A DNA stretch of 64,000 nucleotides from NCBI RefSeq assembly GCF_030812995.1, contig NZ_JAUSTT010000003.1:1-64000 (forward strand), in the 5' to 3' direction. This document shows, piece after piece, positions 45,903-55,339 of the stretch. Made by a program: the position numbers and the translations under genes. The notes beneath the pieces are model-generated. The model saw only the letters and a program-made list of their open reading frames with translations. It was not told the DNA's origin and searched no databases. Numbering within the stretch: the stretch's first letter is position 1; every line of letters starts with the position of its first letter. This stretch comes from Bacillus chungangensis (GTDB taxonomy: Bacteria > Bacillota > Bacilli > Bacillales > Bacillaceae_C).

Positions 45903-46484
45903 TCAATCCTTCTTTCCTCTATTTTGATATGGAAATATTTCATATTGAATAACGTACTCTACTCCGTCTTCCTGCTCGTTAGCTTCGATATTTGCTAGCC
46001 ATTCTTCTAGCTCATTTATTTTATTCATTAACTCATTTCGCTGTTCAATCGTTAAAACAATCTTCTTAAAATCAACTGCCTTTGGATATATGTCTCCCCC
46101 TTTAAATAATGCCGCATCTGCTTTTTCTAAATGTTTCATTAATTCTTTTGCTGGAAGAAGAAAACTTTCCAATTGGACGCTTTCTAGCTGTGTTTCCAGT
46201 TCTGGAGTTAAGAGACTTGAACTAACAGAGTAATTTTTTGCAATTGGTCGATAAAATTTTTGCATAATACCATTTTTTTCTTCCTCTCTCTCAATCATAA
46301 TTAAACCGTTTTTTTCAAGTTCTCGTAGATGGTAATGGACTTTTGGTGCTGACAGACCAAGTTCAGTAGCAATCATTTTTCCTGTTTTCGCCTCATCAAA
46401 AATTGCCCAAATGATTTGTACTCTTAATGGATCAGCAATTGCCCTCACTTGTTCCAAATTTTCCAATTCAAATGCCTTTTTCAT
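45903..46484 (-). CDS. ArsR-like winged-helix transcriptional regulator
   Basis: A 193-residue regulator. The N-terminal ArsR/HTH_20 wing (ADPLRVQIIWAIFDEAKTGK, MIATELGLSAPKVHYHLREL) precedes a ~110-residue helical C-terminal domain. No Cys metal site is seen, so it belongs to the non-metal branch that controls exporters. It is transcribed with the MFS gene. GGAGA precedes the ATG, and a dyad lies over the leader (46495-46525). Confidence 0.88.
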   Translation of the reverse strand: MKKAFELENLEQVRAIADPLRVQIIWAIFDEAKTGKMIATELGLSAPKVHYHLRELEKNGLIMIEREEEKNGIMQKFYRPIAKNYSVSSSLLTPELETQLESVQLESFLLPAKELMKHLEKADAALFKGGDIYPKAVDFKKIVLTIEQRNELMNKINELEEWLANIEANEQEDGVEYVIQYEIFPYQNRGKKD

Positions 46485-46494
46485 TTTTATTCTC

Positions 46495-46525
46495 CTTAAC
46501 GTTAAAATTTTTTTTAATGTTTAAG
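46495..46525. promoter_or_regulatory. Possible ArsR-type operator
   Basis: CTTAACGTTAAAA and TTTTAATGTTTAAG form an imperfect dyad 11 bp upstream of the ArsR start codon, overlapping the leader and ribosome binding site. It could be an autoregulatory site; its AT-richness makes chance possible. Confidence 0.4.
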
Positions 46526-46865
46526 AGAATAATAACACGAAGCTTGATAAAGTGCAATATCTTCTATTCATTATTTTTTCATCAAATAAAAATAATCAAA
46601 ACTCCCCCCGATATTCCTGTTTTTAAACAAAAAAACAGCGGCTTGATTTTTAATCAAAACCGCTGTATGATGACTATCATCCACTGCCAATAATGAGATT
46701 TTTTTATGATGCCGCAGTTTTGGCAGCTCTCCTTTTGGTTGATATATAAGATGCTTAACATTATCTATCTTACTTTTTCCGAGATTAGGTACAGTAAAAT
46801 ATCTTTGCCAAATTTGATGGTAATAAGTTTAGTCTATTACAGCCGGGGAGTAGTTCACTAATCAC
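46526..46865. other. Gap downstream of the polysaccharide operon
   Basis: Contains the minus-strand terminator (46628-46667). At 46839-46857, on the minus strand, GTGAACTACTCCCCGGC recalls the IS200/IS605-type vestige at 5103-5163, but the second half of the hairpin is not visible. No gene. Confidence 0.4.
46628..46667 (-). terminator. Intrinsic terminator of the polysaccharide operon
   Basis: ACAGCGG and CCGCTGT form a 7-bp stem, with TTGATTAAAAATCAA as an inner stem-loop, followed on the minus strand by TTTTTTTG. It is the first strong terminator after the GH18 gene. Confidence 0.75.
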
Positions 46866-47927
46866 CTATTGATTCAAATGCGATAGTGTTACTTCTCCTA
46901 GATCGCCTAGCCTCCATATTGCAATCTTGTTATATCCCGCTCGCTGTGAAGCGTCGATCCATTGAGACAAGGTGACATGATCGGCATACCAAACCGTATG
47001 TTTCGTCTCAGTATTATCCATATAATGAAAATAGATGCTGCCACTAGCGGCATCTCGGTTGGGAGCATCTAAGCTCAACTGCGACAACATTGCTGCCTGC
47101 CTTTCTGTCACTGCGTCAATTTTTCCCCCTTCCGTCCAGTCAAATCCTCCAGTTGAAAAGGCAATAAAATTGTCTCCAGGCACTAGATCCATTCTATGAG
47201 CTAATTCAACAATAAACGCATAATCGGCTTTCGGACCAGGATCACTATGGCTGCCATAAAGATTGTAAGCCATCATCACATAGACAGGTCCTTCTGGCAA
47301 TGCAAGTTCCTCGATCGGAGTTCGGGGTTCCAGTACAATTCGAAGTGATTTTCCTAACGAATGAAGCCGTTGATACAATTCTCCATAAAACTTACATACA
47401 TTGTTCCAATCGCCGTCGTTGATTTTCTCATAATCAATCTCCACTCCGTCAAAATCATACTTGGCAACCACATCCAATATATTATTTATATGCTTGTTTC
47501 GGCTTTCGTCAGTGGCCAAGAGTCTTGTAATCAATGCTGGATCTTTCTGAACCGCTGATCCGTCCTCGCCTATGCGGTCATTCACAACGGTTAAATCTAC
47601 ATGGACCTGACTGCTTTCTTTAGATGCGGCAATCATTTGGGGCATTGCCTCACGACTTGCGTCTGTCAAATAAAGATTATCTGTACTATCAAAATAAGCT
47701 GCAAACGCCTGCAAACTTGAAAGGCCTTCCGTTATTTTCTTAAAATCATCCATACCCGATTCCCACTGCCAGTCTACAATCCATGCTGATAACTCTACAT
47801 TGTGTTCACCTTGTTCTTCCTTCTTTCCCTTGTCGAGATTATTCCATTTCTTCGCACCCCAAAAAAATAGTATGAAAAGGATTGTCATTGTCACAGCTAT
47901 TGCAGCATGTTTACTCGTCACATTCAC
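46866..47927 (-). CDS. GH18-family glycoside hydrolase, membrane-anchored
   Basis: A 353-residue protein with an uncleaved N-terminal anchor (about residues 8-25) and a GH18 TIM barrel outside the cell. FDGVEIDYE (residues 159-167) is the DxxDxDxE catalytic motif, with Glu167 as acid. VMMAYNLYGSHSDPGP and AIWRLGDLGE match the family's later strands. GH18 enzymes cut beta-1,4-linked N-acetylglucosamine polymers. As last gene of this operon it may trim or release the polymer made here. Start GTG, with AGGTG upstream. Confidence 0.88.
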   Translation of the reverse strand: MNVTSKHAAIAVTMTILFILFFWGAKKWNNLDKGKKEEQGEHNVELSAWIVDWQWESGMDDFKKITEGLSSLQAFAAYFDSTDNLYLTDASREAMPQMIAASKESSQVHVDLTVVNDRIGEDGSAVQKDPALITRLLATDESRNKHINNILDVVAKYDFDGVEIDYEKINDGDWNNVCKFYGELYQRLHSLGKSLRIVLEPRTPIEELALPEGPVYVMMAYNLYGSHSDPGPKADYAFIVELAHRMDLVPGDNFIAFSTGGFDWTEGGKIDAVTERQAAMLSQLSLDAPNRDAASGSIYFHYMDNTETKHTVWYADHVTLSQWIDASQRAGYNKIAIWRLGDLGEVTLSHLNQ

Positions 47928-47962
47928 TTTTTAACACCTGCACTAATCTCCTTTAATTTGAT

Positions 47963-49726
47963 TTAAAAAGCATCGATCGCCCAATCTATGGAAGCACTAA
48001 TTACTTTTTCGATTTTGTTGACTAGTCCTTGAAATCCGGTCAATTTATTGCTGAATATCACGACATCAGTTTCATTTTCTTTTCCTAAAGATACAACTTC
48101 AACATCGTCGAATACACCATCGTATATATCGTCTTTTTTATTCTGTTTACTATACGATGATTCAAGTGCAATTCCCCCGCCGTTTGCATGATAGATAGTA
48201 CGATTTTCGAGAATGGGTTCCTTATCTATCTTAATATTCAATTTATCGTCTTCTACCAATATTTCAATGTCCCGAGTATGTTGAATATTGAACGGATACT
48301 CCTCTTTGTTCGATTTTACGTCAGCTGCCGTTTGCTCCTTCGTATAGACGGTAGCCTTGTTAAAAGACAAATCTTCCGAATCCCATTGAATATCATTCAA
48401 TTTTTTCATAAATATTTGCTCAACAGCTTGCCCTGGCTGTTTCTGATCAACAATTAGCTCGTTATCCTCAATTGTCATTCGAACAAACGAATGATTCTCT
48501 CGATCATAGCGAATATATATCGACTGTTTGCCAACAACATTCCCTGCTGCCTTTGCTGTTAACTTTATATCACCTAGGCCATCGCTATCTTTCAAATATA
48601 GCCTTCCAGCTCTAGCAGGAGGGGAAGTCAATACAATTCGATTATCTATGAACTGTGCTGCGCCGTTCATTTGCTTCCACTTATCGGCACGATGCTCATC
48701 TCCTTGTACGAATTGCATTTTTTGCCGAGTATCTTTCTGAAGCTTCATTAATAAGTGATTCGTATACCAATAAGGTTCAGGCTGAATTCTTGTCAGATCA
48801 TACAGATCCTCTACACTAGAGTTGAAAGCCTTGCCTTCTCGGTTAAAATGCATCTCAAAAAGCTTCTGAATGTTTTTTGTATTTACATCCGAGACTAATG
48901 TATTCATTCCTTCATGAAGGGTATTCGCATGCATAATCATATAGACTTTCGGTACAAATCCCAAGCTCTCTGAATAAATATCCTTCATCGCCTCGTAGTC
49001 GCTATCAATACGGGCTTCCATCTCAGCGCTGTCTTCCGCTGGAATCATATTTTCGTCACGAATAAAATCCATCAAATAATGATTATAGTATTCGATATTC
49101 TTTTTATCAGGCAGTTTGTTTTCGTCCCTTACTCCAATATAACGGCCTTCTTTATCAAAGATATTAATATACGCAAGCCGATAGCCGTTGCTCCCCAACT
49201 CCCAATAACCGTTTTTCATCATCTTCAACATATCTTTAGGCTGGAGAAATTTATAGTCTTTATTCCCCATCTTGTTAGCATAAGAAAGAAAGGTTGCTTT
49301 AAAATTGTATTTCTCAAGAAGTGGTTGAGCAAATAAACTAGAGTCGTTGCGGCCATCCTCAAAAGATAGAAAGAGTGCTTTCTCTGGCAATGCCTTCCCT
49401 TTCTGATAAAAATCGAGAATATCTTGCTGTGAGATCGTTATATATCCCTGGTTATACAACGCCTTAAGCTGTTGATCCAGCTGCTTCTTATCTATCAATT
49501 TTGGGGTGCCTGATCGATCCACGCCAAAATAAGACAATGCGATAAAGCCTTTCTTATTTGTCCATCTCGTCTTATCTGGTTCATTGTATTTCTTCATATC
49601 GAATATCGTATGAACAAGTAATAAACCGATAACTAGTAAAATAATCACTTGACTGACCGTTTTCACGACTTTCACACGATTTTTTTTGCGATAATCAAGG
49701 ACAGAACTTTGCTTTCCTTTCATCAT
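47963..49726 (-). CDS. Membrane-anchored polysaccharide deacetylase-like protein (PgaB/IcaB-like)
   Basis: A 587-residue protein with one membrane anchor (VVKTVSQVIILLVIGLLLVH) and a long exterior part. Residues ~60-300 are a deacetylase-like (NodB-type) barrel: GFIALSYFGVDRSG, KALFLSFEDGRNDSSLFAQP and FKATFLSYAN. The usual TFDDG reads SFEDGRND, so one metal ligand is Glu. The rest (~330-587) looks beta-rich, perhaps a carbohydrate-binding module. It could modify the polymer during export. ATG 49726 with GAGG upstream is preferred to 49753. Confidence 0.75.
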   Translation of the reverse strand: MMKGKQSSVLDYRKKNRVKVVKTVSQVIILLVIGLLLVHTIFDMKKYNEPDKTRWTNKKGFIALSYFGVDRSGTPKLIDKKQLDQQLKALYNQGYITISQQDILDFYQKGKALPEKALFLSFEDGRNDSSLFAQPLLEKYNFKATFLSYANKMGNKDYKFLQPKDMLKMMKNGYWELGSNGYRLAYINIFDKEGRYIGVRDENKLPDKKNIEYYNHYLMDFIRDENMIPAEDSAEMEARIDSDYEAMKDIYSESLGFVPKVYMIMHANTLHEGMNTLVSDVNTKNIQKLFEMHFNREGKAFNSSVEDLYDLTRIQPEPYWYTNHLLMKLQKDTRQKMQFVQGDEHRADKWKQMNGAAQFIDNRIVLTSPPARAGRLYLKDSDGLGDIKLTAKAAGNVVGKQSIYIRYDRENHSFVRMTIEDNELIVDQKQPGQAVEQIFMKKLNDIQWDSEDLSFNKATVYTKEQTAADVKSNKEEYPFNIQHTRDIEILVEDDKLNIKIDKEPILENRTIYHANGGGIALESSYSKQNKKDDIYDGVFDDVEVVSLGKENETDVVIFSNKLTGFQGLVNKIEKVISASIDWAIDAF

Positions 49727-49767
49727 CTCTGTGATCCTCACTCTATGAATCATTCTAAAGCTGCAAG

Positions 49768-51621
49768 TTAGAACGGCAGCCCGATTCTCTTTTTATTTTT
49801 TTTCCTTGCTTCTTTTCTACTCCTAGCTTCGATATCTTGAGGTGTTTCCCTTGTTCCCCAAGTCGACTTCCAGAAGGTCACCCAAGCAACAGGCATTTGC
49901 CACAAGAGGACAAGTTCATAAAACATACAAAATACCAGTCCAAAAACCCATAACCTACTCTTCCGAAATAACAAATGGGCAAGGCTCATGAGCATTGCCA
50001 TTAGCAATAGCCCCAGTAAAAAAGTTCCGGGAAAAATACCGTAAACGAGCGGAACATAAACGAGGTTGTACAACACGATGATAGGCGCAGCAATGGGGAC
50101 AATCAGACCAATATAGAAGAAAAGCGCCATAAAAGGTTCTTTCCGCCAAATAAACATTCCCGCTCTTAGTGATTCCCGCAGCCAGGAACGTTTCCACCGC
50201 ATTTGCTGCTTTAAAAAAATATTCATATCTGAAGGTACTATTGTCGAACAAATCGCCTTATCCTGATACCCAGTACGATGAGTTCTCAATATAAAATTCG
50301 TCATGCTCCGGTCATCTCCAAATGTTGCTGGCTGTCCGAGAAATTTTTGATTCAACCACGCATCGGCATGTTCAATAATTAATTCCTTCCGGTAACATGA
50401 CAAAGGTCCTGACAAACAAGTTACGCTATCAAAATAAGACTCAGCTGCTTTAATAATACGAAATGCGATGTAATAGCGTACAGTTTGCAATTTAGTAATC
50501 ATGTTCGTGTATTTGTTCTCAACATCTGTTCGTCCAGCAACCCCGCCCATTTGTGGATCTTGGAATGGCTGCACGAGATGCTTAATTGCTGTAGGCTCTA
50601 AGAAGCTATCAGAATCAACAAACACAACCAAATCATGTTTGGCTATCTCTACACCTTTCACCAAAGCTTCCCGTTTGCCGCCATTTACCGGCATCACAAT
50701 CATTTTCAGCCGCTCCTTGGCTAAATAACGTTCCGCCTCATGGTGAACTTTCGCTATTACTTTTTTCATTTTCTCAACGGATTTGTCCGTTGATTGATCA
50801 TCAACGACGATAACTTCTAGTTTCTCAATCGGATAATCCTGATTTACACAACTTAATATCGTTCTATGAATCCATTCTTCTTCGTTGAAACAGGGGATGA
50901 TAATGGATACACCAGGTGTGTAATCAGGATTAATAGGGACATCTCTATAAAGCGCTCCAAATAAATAACGTGTCAGCAAAAATCCTGCCGCAGAGAGACT
51001 ATATAAATATAAAAAAATATTATATTTAAAATAAATAAAGCTTTCCATGCGCATGAGAATAATGAAAGAAACAGTTATAAACAACAATCCGCTTGCCGTG
51101 TAAACGGAATATCCCCATCGCTTCTTTTGAAAATACTCTGTAAGCGGCTGATCAAATTCAAAAGCCATCATTCGCTTTCCTTGTTCATCTTGCTTGCTAA
51201 CATGTGACCTAACCACAGCAGCATCAATCTTTACCAATGACTCAAAGCCTTCAGGCATCGTGCCAGGAGGAATTTTCCCTCGAATCTTTACCTTATCCCC
51301 AACTTTAAAAATTTCCACGCTGCTATCAAACGCAACCAAGATGCCTGTTGAGGAAATATCTACTGCACGGGCTTTTATACTAGCTTTCTTCCTTTCTCCC
51401 TGAGCTGCAATCATGACCTCAAAATTAGCCTTATATCTTAAACCAAGCAGCCTCGACCTCTCAGCATCTACATTCCCATTGGCACTTGCTGCATCTTTTG
51501 TTCCTCTACGATCCACTGGTGCCCGAAGATTTTCAGGATCTGGCACATTGGATAACACTCGTCTATCTTCTTTTGGAACAGTCAGCACCTCTACTATTTT
51601 CTTTTTCTTACTATTCGTCAC
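49768..51621 (-). CDS. Processive family 2 glycosyltransferase with N-terminal PilZ-like domain
   Basis: A 617-residue synthase. Residues ~55-160 resemble PilZ: LRYKANFEVMI, then RAVDISSTGILVAF with the (D/N)xSxxG motif; a clear RxxxR c-di-GMP motif is not seen. Two membrane helices follow, then a GT2 domain (SIIIPCFNEEEWIHRTILSC, VVDDQSTD, VDSDS, FGDDRS, QQMRWKRSW) and C-terminal helices. D,D,GDD,QxxRW is the processive type (hyaluronan, chitin, cellulose synthases). GTG 51621 with GGAG upstream is preferred; TTG 51636 is the longest start. It should polymerise and export the chain built from the dehydrogenase's sugar. Confidence 0.88.
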   Translation of the reverse strand: MTNSKKKKIVEVLTVPKEDRRVLSNVPDPENLRAPVDRRGTKDAASANGNVDAERSRLLGLRYKANFEVMIAAQGERKKASIKARAVDISSTGILVAFDSSVEIFKVGDKVKIRGKIPPGTMPEGFESLVKIDAAVVRSHVSKQDEQGKRMMAFEFDQPLTEYFQKKRWGYSVYTASGLLFITVSFIILMRMESFIYFKYNIFLYLYSLSAAGFLLTRYLFGALYRDVPINPDYTPGVSIIIPCFNEEEWIHRTILSCVNQDYPIEKLEVIVVDDQSTDKSVEKMKKVIAKVHHEAERYLAKERLKMIVMPVNGGKREALVKGVEIAKHDLVVFVDSDSFLEPTAIKHLVQPFQDPQMGGVAGRTDVENKYTNMITKLQTVRYYIAFRIIKAAESYFDSVTCLSGPLSCYRKELIIEHADAWLNQKFLGQPATFGDDRSMTNFILRTHRTGYQDKAICSTIVPSDMNIFLKQQMRWKRSWLRESLRAGMFIWRKEPFMALFFYIGLIVPIAAPIIVLYNLVYVPLVYGIFPGTFLLGLLLMAMLMSLAHLLFRKSRLWVFGLVFCMFYELVLLWQMPVAWVTFWKSTWGTRETPQDIEARSRKEARKKNKKRIGLPF

Positions 51622-51644
51622 TGTTGCTGTCTCCAATCATTTTA

Positions 51645-52970
51645 TTACAAGCTCCAGTAATAAAAACCGTTATTTTCAAAATCTAATTTCTTATAAATCC
51701 CTTTAATATCTATCATGATTTTTATTTGATCGCTGCCGTACAGCTTTTCAAAATCGAAGACATCCATTTTTGCAAATTGATGATGTGGAACTGCAACAAC
51801 TACTGCATTTAAGTTTTTCAGCGAGTTCATGGAGGAAAGCTCTATATCATGTTCCTTGTATACCTCTTCTCTATCCGCTAATGGATCTACTACAAGAGGT
51901 GTAATTCCATACTCCTTTAACTCATGAATAATATCAGTTACCTTCGTATTTCGAATATCCGAACAATCTTCTTTGTACGTTAAACCTAAAAACCCGATAC
52001 GAGCATTCTCAAGGTTCTGTTTCTTCCGAACTAATATTTTGATTATTTGCTGAGCAATATATTTTCCCATGCCATCGTTAATATGTCGTCCTGCGAGAAT
52101 AATTTTGGAACGATACCCTGTATCCTCAGCCTTATAAGTTAAATAATACGGATCGATGCCAATGCAATGTCCGCCTACTAATCCTGGTGAAAAATCTAAA
52201 AAATTCCATTTGGTACTTGCCGCCTCCAGCACCGCCTTCGTATTAATCCCCATATTGTTAAATAGCATCGACAATTCGTTCATAAAAGCAATGTTAATAT
52301 CTCTTTGGGCGTTCTCAATCACTTTAGCCGCTTCTGCAACTTTAATGCTTTCTGCCCTATATACGCCTGCTCCGATAATCATTTCATACAGCTTTGCAAT
52401 TATCTCAACTGTATCGTCATCAATGCCTGATACAATTTTAACGATATTTTCGAGCCGATGAACCTTGTCTCCCGGATTAATCCGCTCAGGGGAATACCCA
52501 ACCTTAAAATCTACTCCGCATGTTAATCCCGATTCTGCTTCCAGGATTGGAATACATATTTCCTCTGTGACTCCCGGATAAACTGTCGATTCGTAGACGA
52601 CAATCGCACCTTTCGATAGCTTCTTGGCAATCATCCTGCTGGCGCTTTGCACATAGCCAAGATCAGGAACATTGCCGCTTTGAATGGGAGTAGGGACTGC
52701 GACAATAAAGAAAGGTACACCATTTAGCTTCTCTGCATCGCTCGTAAAATCAACCGAACAGTCTTTAATCATTACATCCCCGATATCCCCCGTCACATCG
52801 ATGCCATTTTGGTAGTCTTTAATTTTTTGTCTATTAATATCGTAGCCAATGACATCTATTTTGTTCGAGAAAGCTATTGCTATAGGCAAGCCAACATAAC
52901 CGAGGCCGACGACGGCAATTGGCTTTTGTCTATCGACAATTTCATCATAGATTCCAAATCCCGTATTCAT
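51645..52970 (-). CDS. UDP-N-acetylhexosamine 6-dehydrogenase-like enzyme (TviB/WbpA-type)
   Basis: A 441-residue nucleotide-sugar dehydrogenase. The NAD-binding IAVVGLGYVGLPIAIAFSNK, YSPERINPGDKVHRLENIVK and catalytic Cys in LVGGHCIGIDPYYLTYKAE can be read. The GGHCIGIDPYY loop is typical of the UDP-GlcNAc/GalNAc dehydrogenases (WbpA, WbpO, TviB). UDP-glucose dehydrogenases have GFGGSCFPKD there. It should therefore make a UDP-N-acetylhexosaminuronate for the adjacent synthase. The ATG at 52970 has GGAG upstream; 52985 is the longest start. Confidence 0.88.
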   Translation of the reverse strand: MNTGFGIYDEIVDRQKPIAVVGLGYVGLPIAIAFSNKIDVIGYDINRQKIKDYQNGIDVTGDIGDVMIKDCSVDFTSDAEKLNGVPFFIVAVPTPIQSGNVPDLGYVQSASRMIAKKLSKGAIVVYESTVYPGVTEEICIPILEAESGLTCGVDFKVGYSPERINPGDKVHRLENIVKIVSGIDDDTVEIIAKLYEMIIGAGVYRAESIKVAEAAKVIENAQRDINIAFMNELSMLFNNMGINTKAVLEAASTKWNFLDFSPGLVGGHCIGIDPYYLTYKAEDTGYRSKIILAGRHINDGMGKYIAQQIIKILVRKKQNLENARIGFLGLTYKEDCSDIRNTKVTDIIHELKEYGITPLVVDPLADREEVYKEHDIELSSMNSLKNLNAVVVAVPHHQFAKMDVFDFEKLYGSDQIKIMIDIKGIYKKLDFENNGFYYWSL

Positions 52971-52988
52971 TTTTTCCATCTCCATTTT

Positions 52989-54452
52989 CTAACTTTTAAG
53001 ACCAATCATGTCTGACATTTTTACAAAGGAAAAACCTTGTTGCTTTAACCCTTCGATCACAGTCGGCAGCGCCTCAATTGTATTGATGTCATCCAATATA
53101 TGAAGCAAGATGACGCTCCCGTTTTCTGTTTTCTTCATAACGCCATCTACAATATCAGCCGCACTATTGTTTACATCCCAATCAAGAGTTGTTACATCAT
53201 ACATCGCAATAACTGGATAACCGGCAGCGGCAACCACTTTTCCAGATTGGTCATCAATTTCACCTGTAGGCGGTCTATATAACATCGTCGGCTGTTGCTG
53301 AATTGCTTCTGTAATAACTTGATGTGCTTTTACTGTATCTTCCTGCAGTTCCTCCGGTGTTAATGTTGTAATGACTGAATGGCTGTAAGAATGATTGGCT
53401 ACATCATGCCCGTCCTCAATCATTGCTCTCGCTAAATTTGGGTTGTTCTCTACACCATTTGCTCGGAGGAAAAACGTCGCTTTCACATCATTTTCTTCTA
53501 AAATATCCAATATTTTCGTTACCGTCTTGTCTCTTCCCCAATCATCGAAAGTTAAAGCTACTTGCTTTTCGTTTGTATCAGCTTTATTAACGAGCTGGTA
53601 CGATGCTTCTTTCGTGTCAAGGTTGATCTTTGCGGCATCATATCCTGGAATTTGCTCTAATGGCTTGCGTTCACCACCATTTGACACCAAATCGCTAAGT
53701 GGTATAAGCGAATAGCCAATATCAGCAGCAGCTTTGGCAATGTGCTCAATGGAGGGGATGACCTCCGGATTCACATCTGTATTTAAGGAAATAATGCCGC
53801 CTCTTGATATATACTTTTCTACATACTCGCCGATAGCCTGAGCGTCCTTCATATCCCAATCCTTTGGGTTAATATTGTAGCTAATAACGGCATCCATGCC
53901 GAGTTGTGCCGCCACAAGACGAACGTCGTCATTATAATCGCCCGATTTTGTTCTGACATACCGCGGTGTGACACCTGTTTCTTTCTTAATAACCTCATTT
54001 GTCAATTGAATTTCCTTATAAATTTGCTCATAGCTAAGCTTATTTAATTCCAAACGATTCAACGTATTGTTTTCAATCTCATGACCTCTAGACATAATAT
54101 CTTTGGCAATGTCCGGCTCTTCAGCCACTCTCATTCCCGGAAGAAAGAACGTAGCTTTAATCTGATATGTATCCAATTCATCCAACAAGCGCTTCATCGT
54201 TTTTTTGTCGCCCATTCCGTTAAAAGTTAGAGCCAATTCTTTTTTCGCTGTATATACATAAGAAATTGCGCTACTCTTCTCGCCTTTATATCGAACAATT
54301 TTTTGCACTGTTTCGTTTGTCCCGCTATCTTTTTCTGCTGAATGATCGTTTCCGCCGAATATCTCGCATCCTGTAAGCAGTGCCATCGTCAATAGCAACG
54401 TGATCATTTTAGGAAACAAGTTTGCACTTGCTGCACCTTTCAAGACTGCCAT
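52989..54452 (-). CDS. Tandem NodB polysaccharide deacetylase lipoprotein, first domain degenerate
   Basis: A 487-residue lipoprotein (Cys29 in MALLTGCEIFGG) with two NodB-type domains. Domain 2 (about residues 295-480) keeps the active site: VALTFDDWG, VANHSYSHS, LYRPPTGEI and a late SVILLHILDD His. Domain 1 (about 70-270) has lost it: LALTFNGMG, IENNTLNRL and YVRTKSG, so it is likely structural or glycan-binding. First gene of the five-gene polysaccharide operon, with AAAAGGAGT upstream. It probably N-deacetylates the secreted polymer, or peptidoglycan. Confidence 0.9.
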   Translation of the reverse strand: MAVLKGAASANLFPKMITLLLTMALLTGCEIFGGNDHSAEKDSGTNETVQKIVRYKGEKSSAISYVYTAKKELALTFNGMGDKKTMKRLLDELDTYQIKATFFLPGMRVAEEPDIAKDIMSRGHEIENNTLNRLELNKLSYEQIYKEIQLTNEVIKKETGVTPRYVRTKSGDYNDDVRLVAAQLGMDAVISYNINPKDWDMKDAQAIGEYVEKYISRGGIISLNTDVNPEVIPSIEHIAKAAADIGYSLIPLSDLVSNGGERKPLEQIPGYDAAKINLDTKEASYQLVNKADTNEKQVALTFDDWGRDKTVTKILDILEENDVKATFFLRANGVENNPNLARAMIEDGHDVANHSYSHSVITTLTPEELQEDTVKAHQVITEAIQQQPTMLYRPPTGEIDDQSGKVVAAAGYPVIAMYDVTTLDWDVNNSAADIVDGVMKKTENGSVILLHILDDINTIEALPTVIEGLKQQGFSFVKMSDMIGLKS

Positions 54453-55339
54453 CTTCCTACTCCTTTTAAGAAGTCTTCATGAATGTCTTCTTTTAAAAAT
54501 TTATTCTAATAACAGTTCATCCTGTCGCTATCATATAAAGATAACAACCCACCTTTCTAGCAATCGAATGTCTGTATTCCTTATAAACGAACTTATCATA
54601 CCAATATAACCTGAACATTTTCTGGACATTTTCCTTAAAATGTATCGCCTCATGATTATATGTCTATAAACTTAGCTAATCAAGAACTTTTATAAATACG
54701 GAATTTTCAAGAAATATAATTCCTCGTTATAGGCACTAACCCTTAAGTCCTCCAAAAAAGTTCAATTAACTTCGGATCTCTGCGTCAGCTCGACTCGTCA
54801 CATCCTCACGTACTTTTGTACGTTCCGGTGTTCCTCCTCTTCGCTTCCTTGACCTTTCTCGTTACTTGAACTTTTTACGTCTTGGAAAGGTAGGCTTTAT
54901 TGTCTTACCTTATTCAAATGTCATTTAAATAACACGTAAATTTTATTAGTTAGAGGACAGTATTTAATTAAACCATAAGGTGGAAAAAAACAATAACAAA
55001 AATAAGCGTGGATATCTAGTTGATCATATCTACATTATCTCGTTCAAACAGATAGAGATGGGACATGCGGAAAAACATAGGATGTTCATTCATTTATCAG
55101 TCCCACGAACGTTTATCAATTATTTAAAAGTATGAAATATAAAAGTTGAATTTAATTGGGAGAGAGATTAGGAAGCAGCTGGCCTATATTACTGCAAAGA
55201 ACTTTTATACATGAAGGAGGGTTAAATCTTTTTATAATAAATGCACCATGAAGTGAGCGAATAGATGTTATTAAATGGTTCTATGTATTATTTACGCCTA
55301 GGCTTAAAAGTAAAGAATTTCGTTAGGTTAAATGTGTTT
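54453..55339. other. Large gap between polysaccharide operon and LysR gene
   Basis: No gene is visible in 887 bp. Both flanking genes are on the minus strand, so it holds the operon promoter and the LysR 3' end. The middle carries a palindromic repeat (54756-54877). I looked for a c-di-GMP riboswitch upstream of the operon and saw none. Confidence 0.5.
54756..54877. repeat. 122-bp palindromic repeat element
   Basis: The ends AAAAAGTTCAATTAAC and GTTACTTGAACTTTTT are inverted repeats with one mismatch. The centre ACGTACTTTTGTACGT is a perfect hairpin. The interior is more GC-rich than the surroundings (TCGACTCGTCACATCCTCAC, CCTCCTCTTCGCTTCC). The design suggests a dispersed intergenic repeat (REP- or MITE-like) that folds as RNA or single-stranded DNA. 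Confidence 0.6.

Noticed and set aside
52989-54452. Frameshift or fusion artefact in the tandem NodB gene
   Set aside because: Both domains are full length with one signal peptide and a normal linker; tandem NodB proteins are plausible.
54453-55339. c-di-GMP riboswitch upstream of the polysaccharide operon
   Set aside because: None of the conserved GEMM parts (for example CACGCA..GGCAAACC) could be found on the minus strand.
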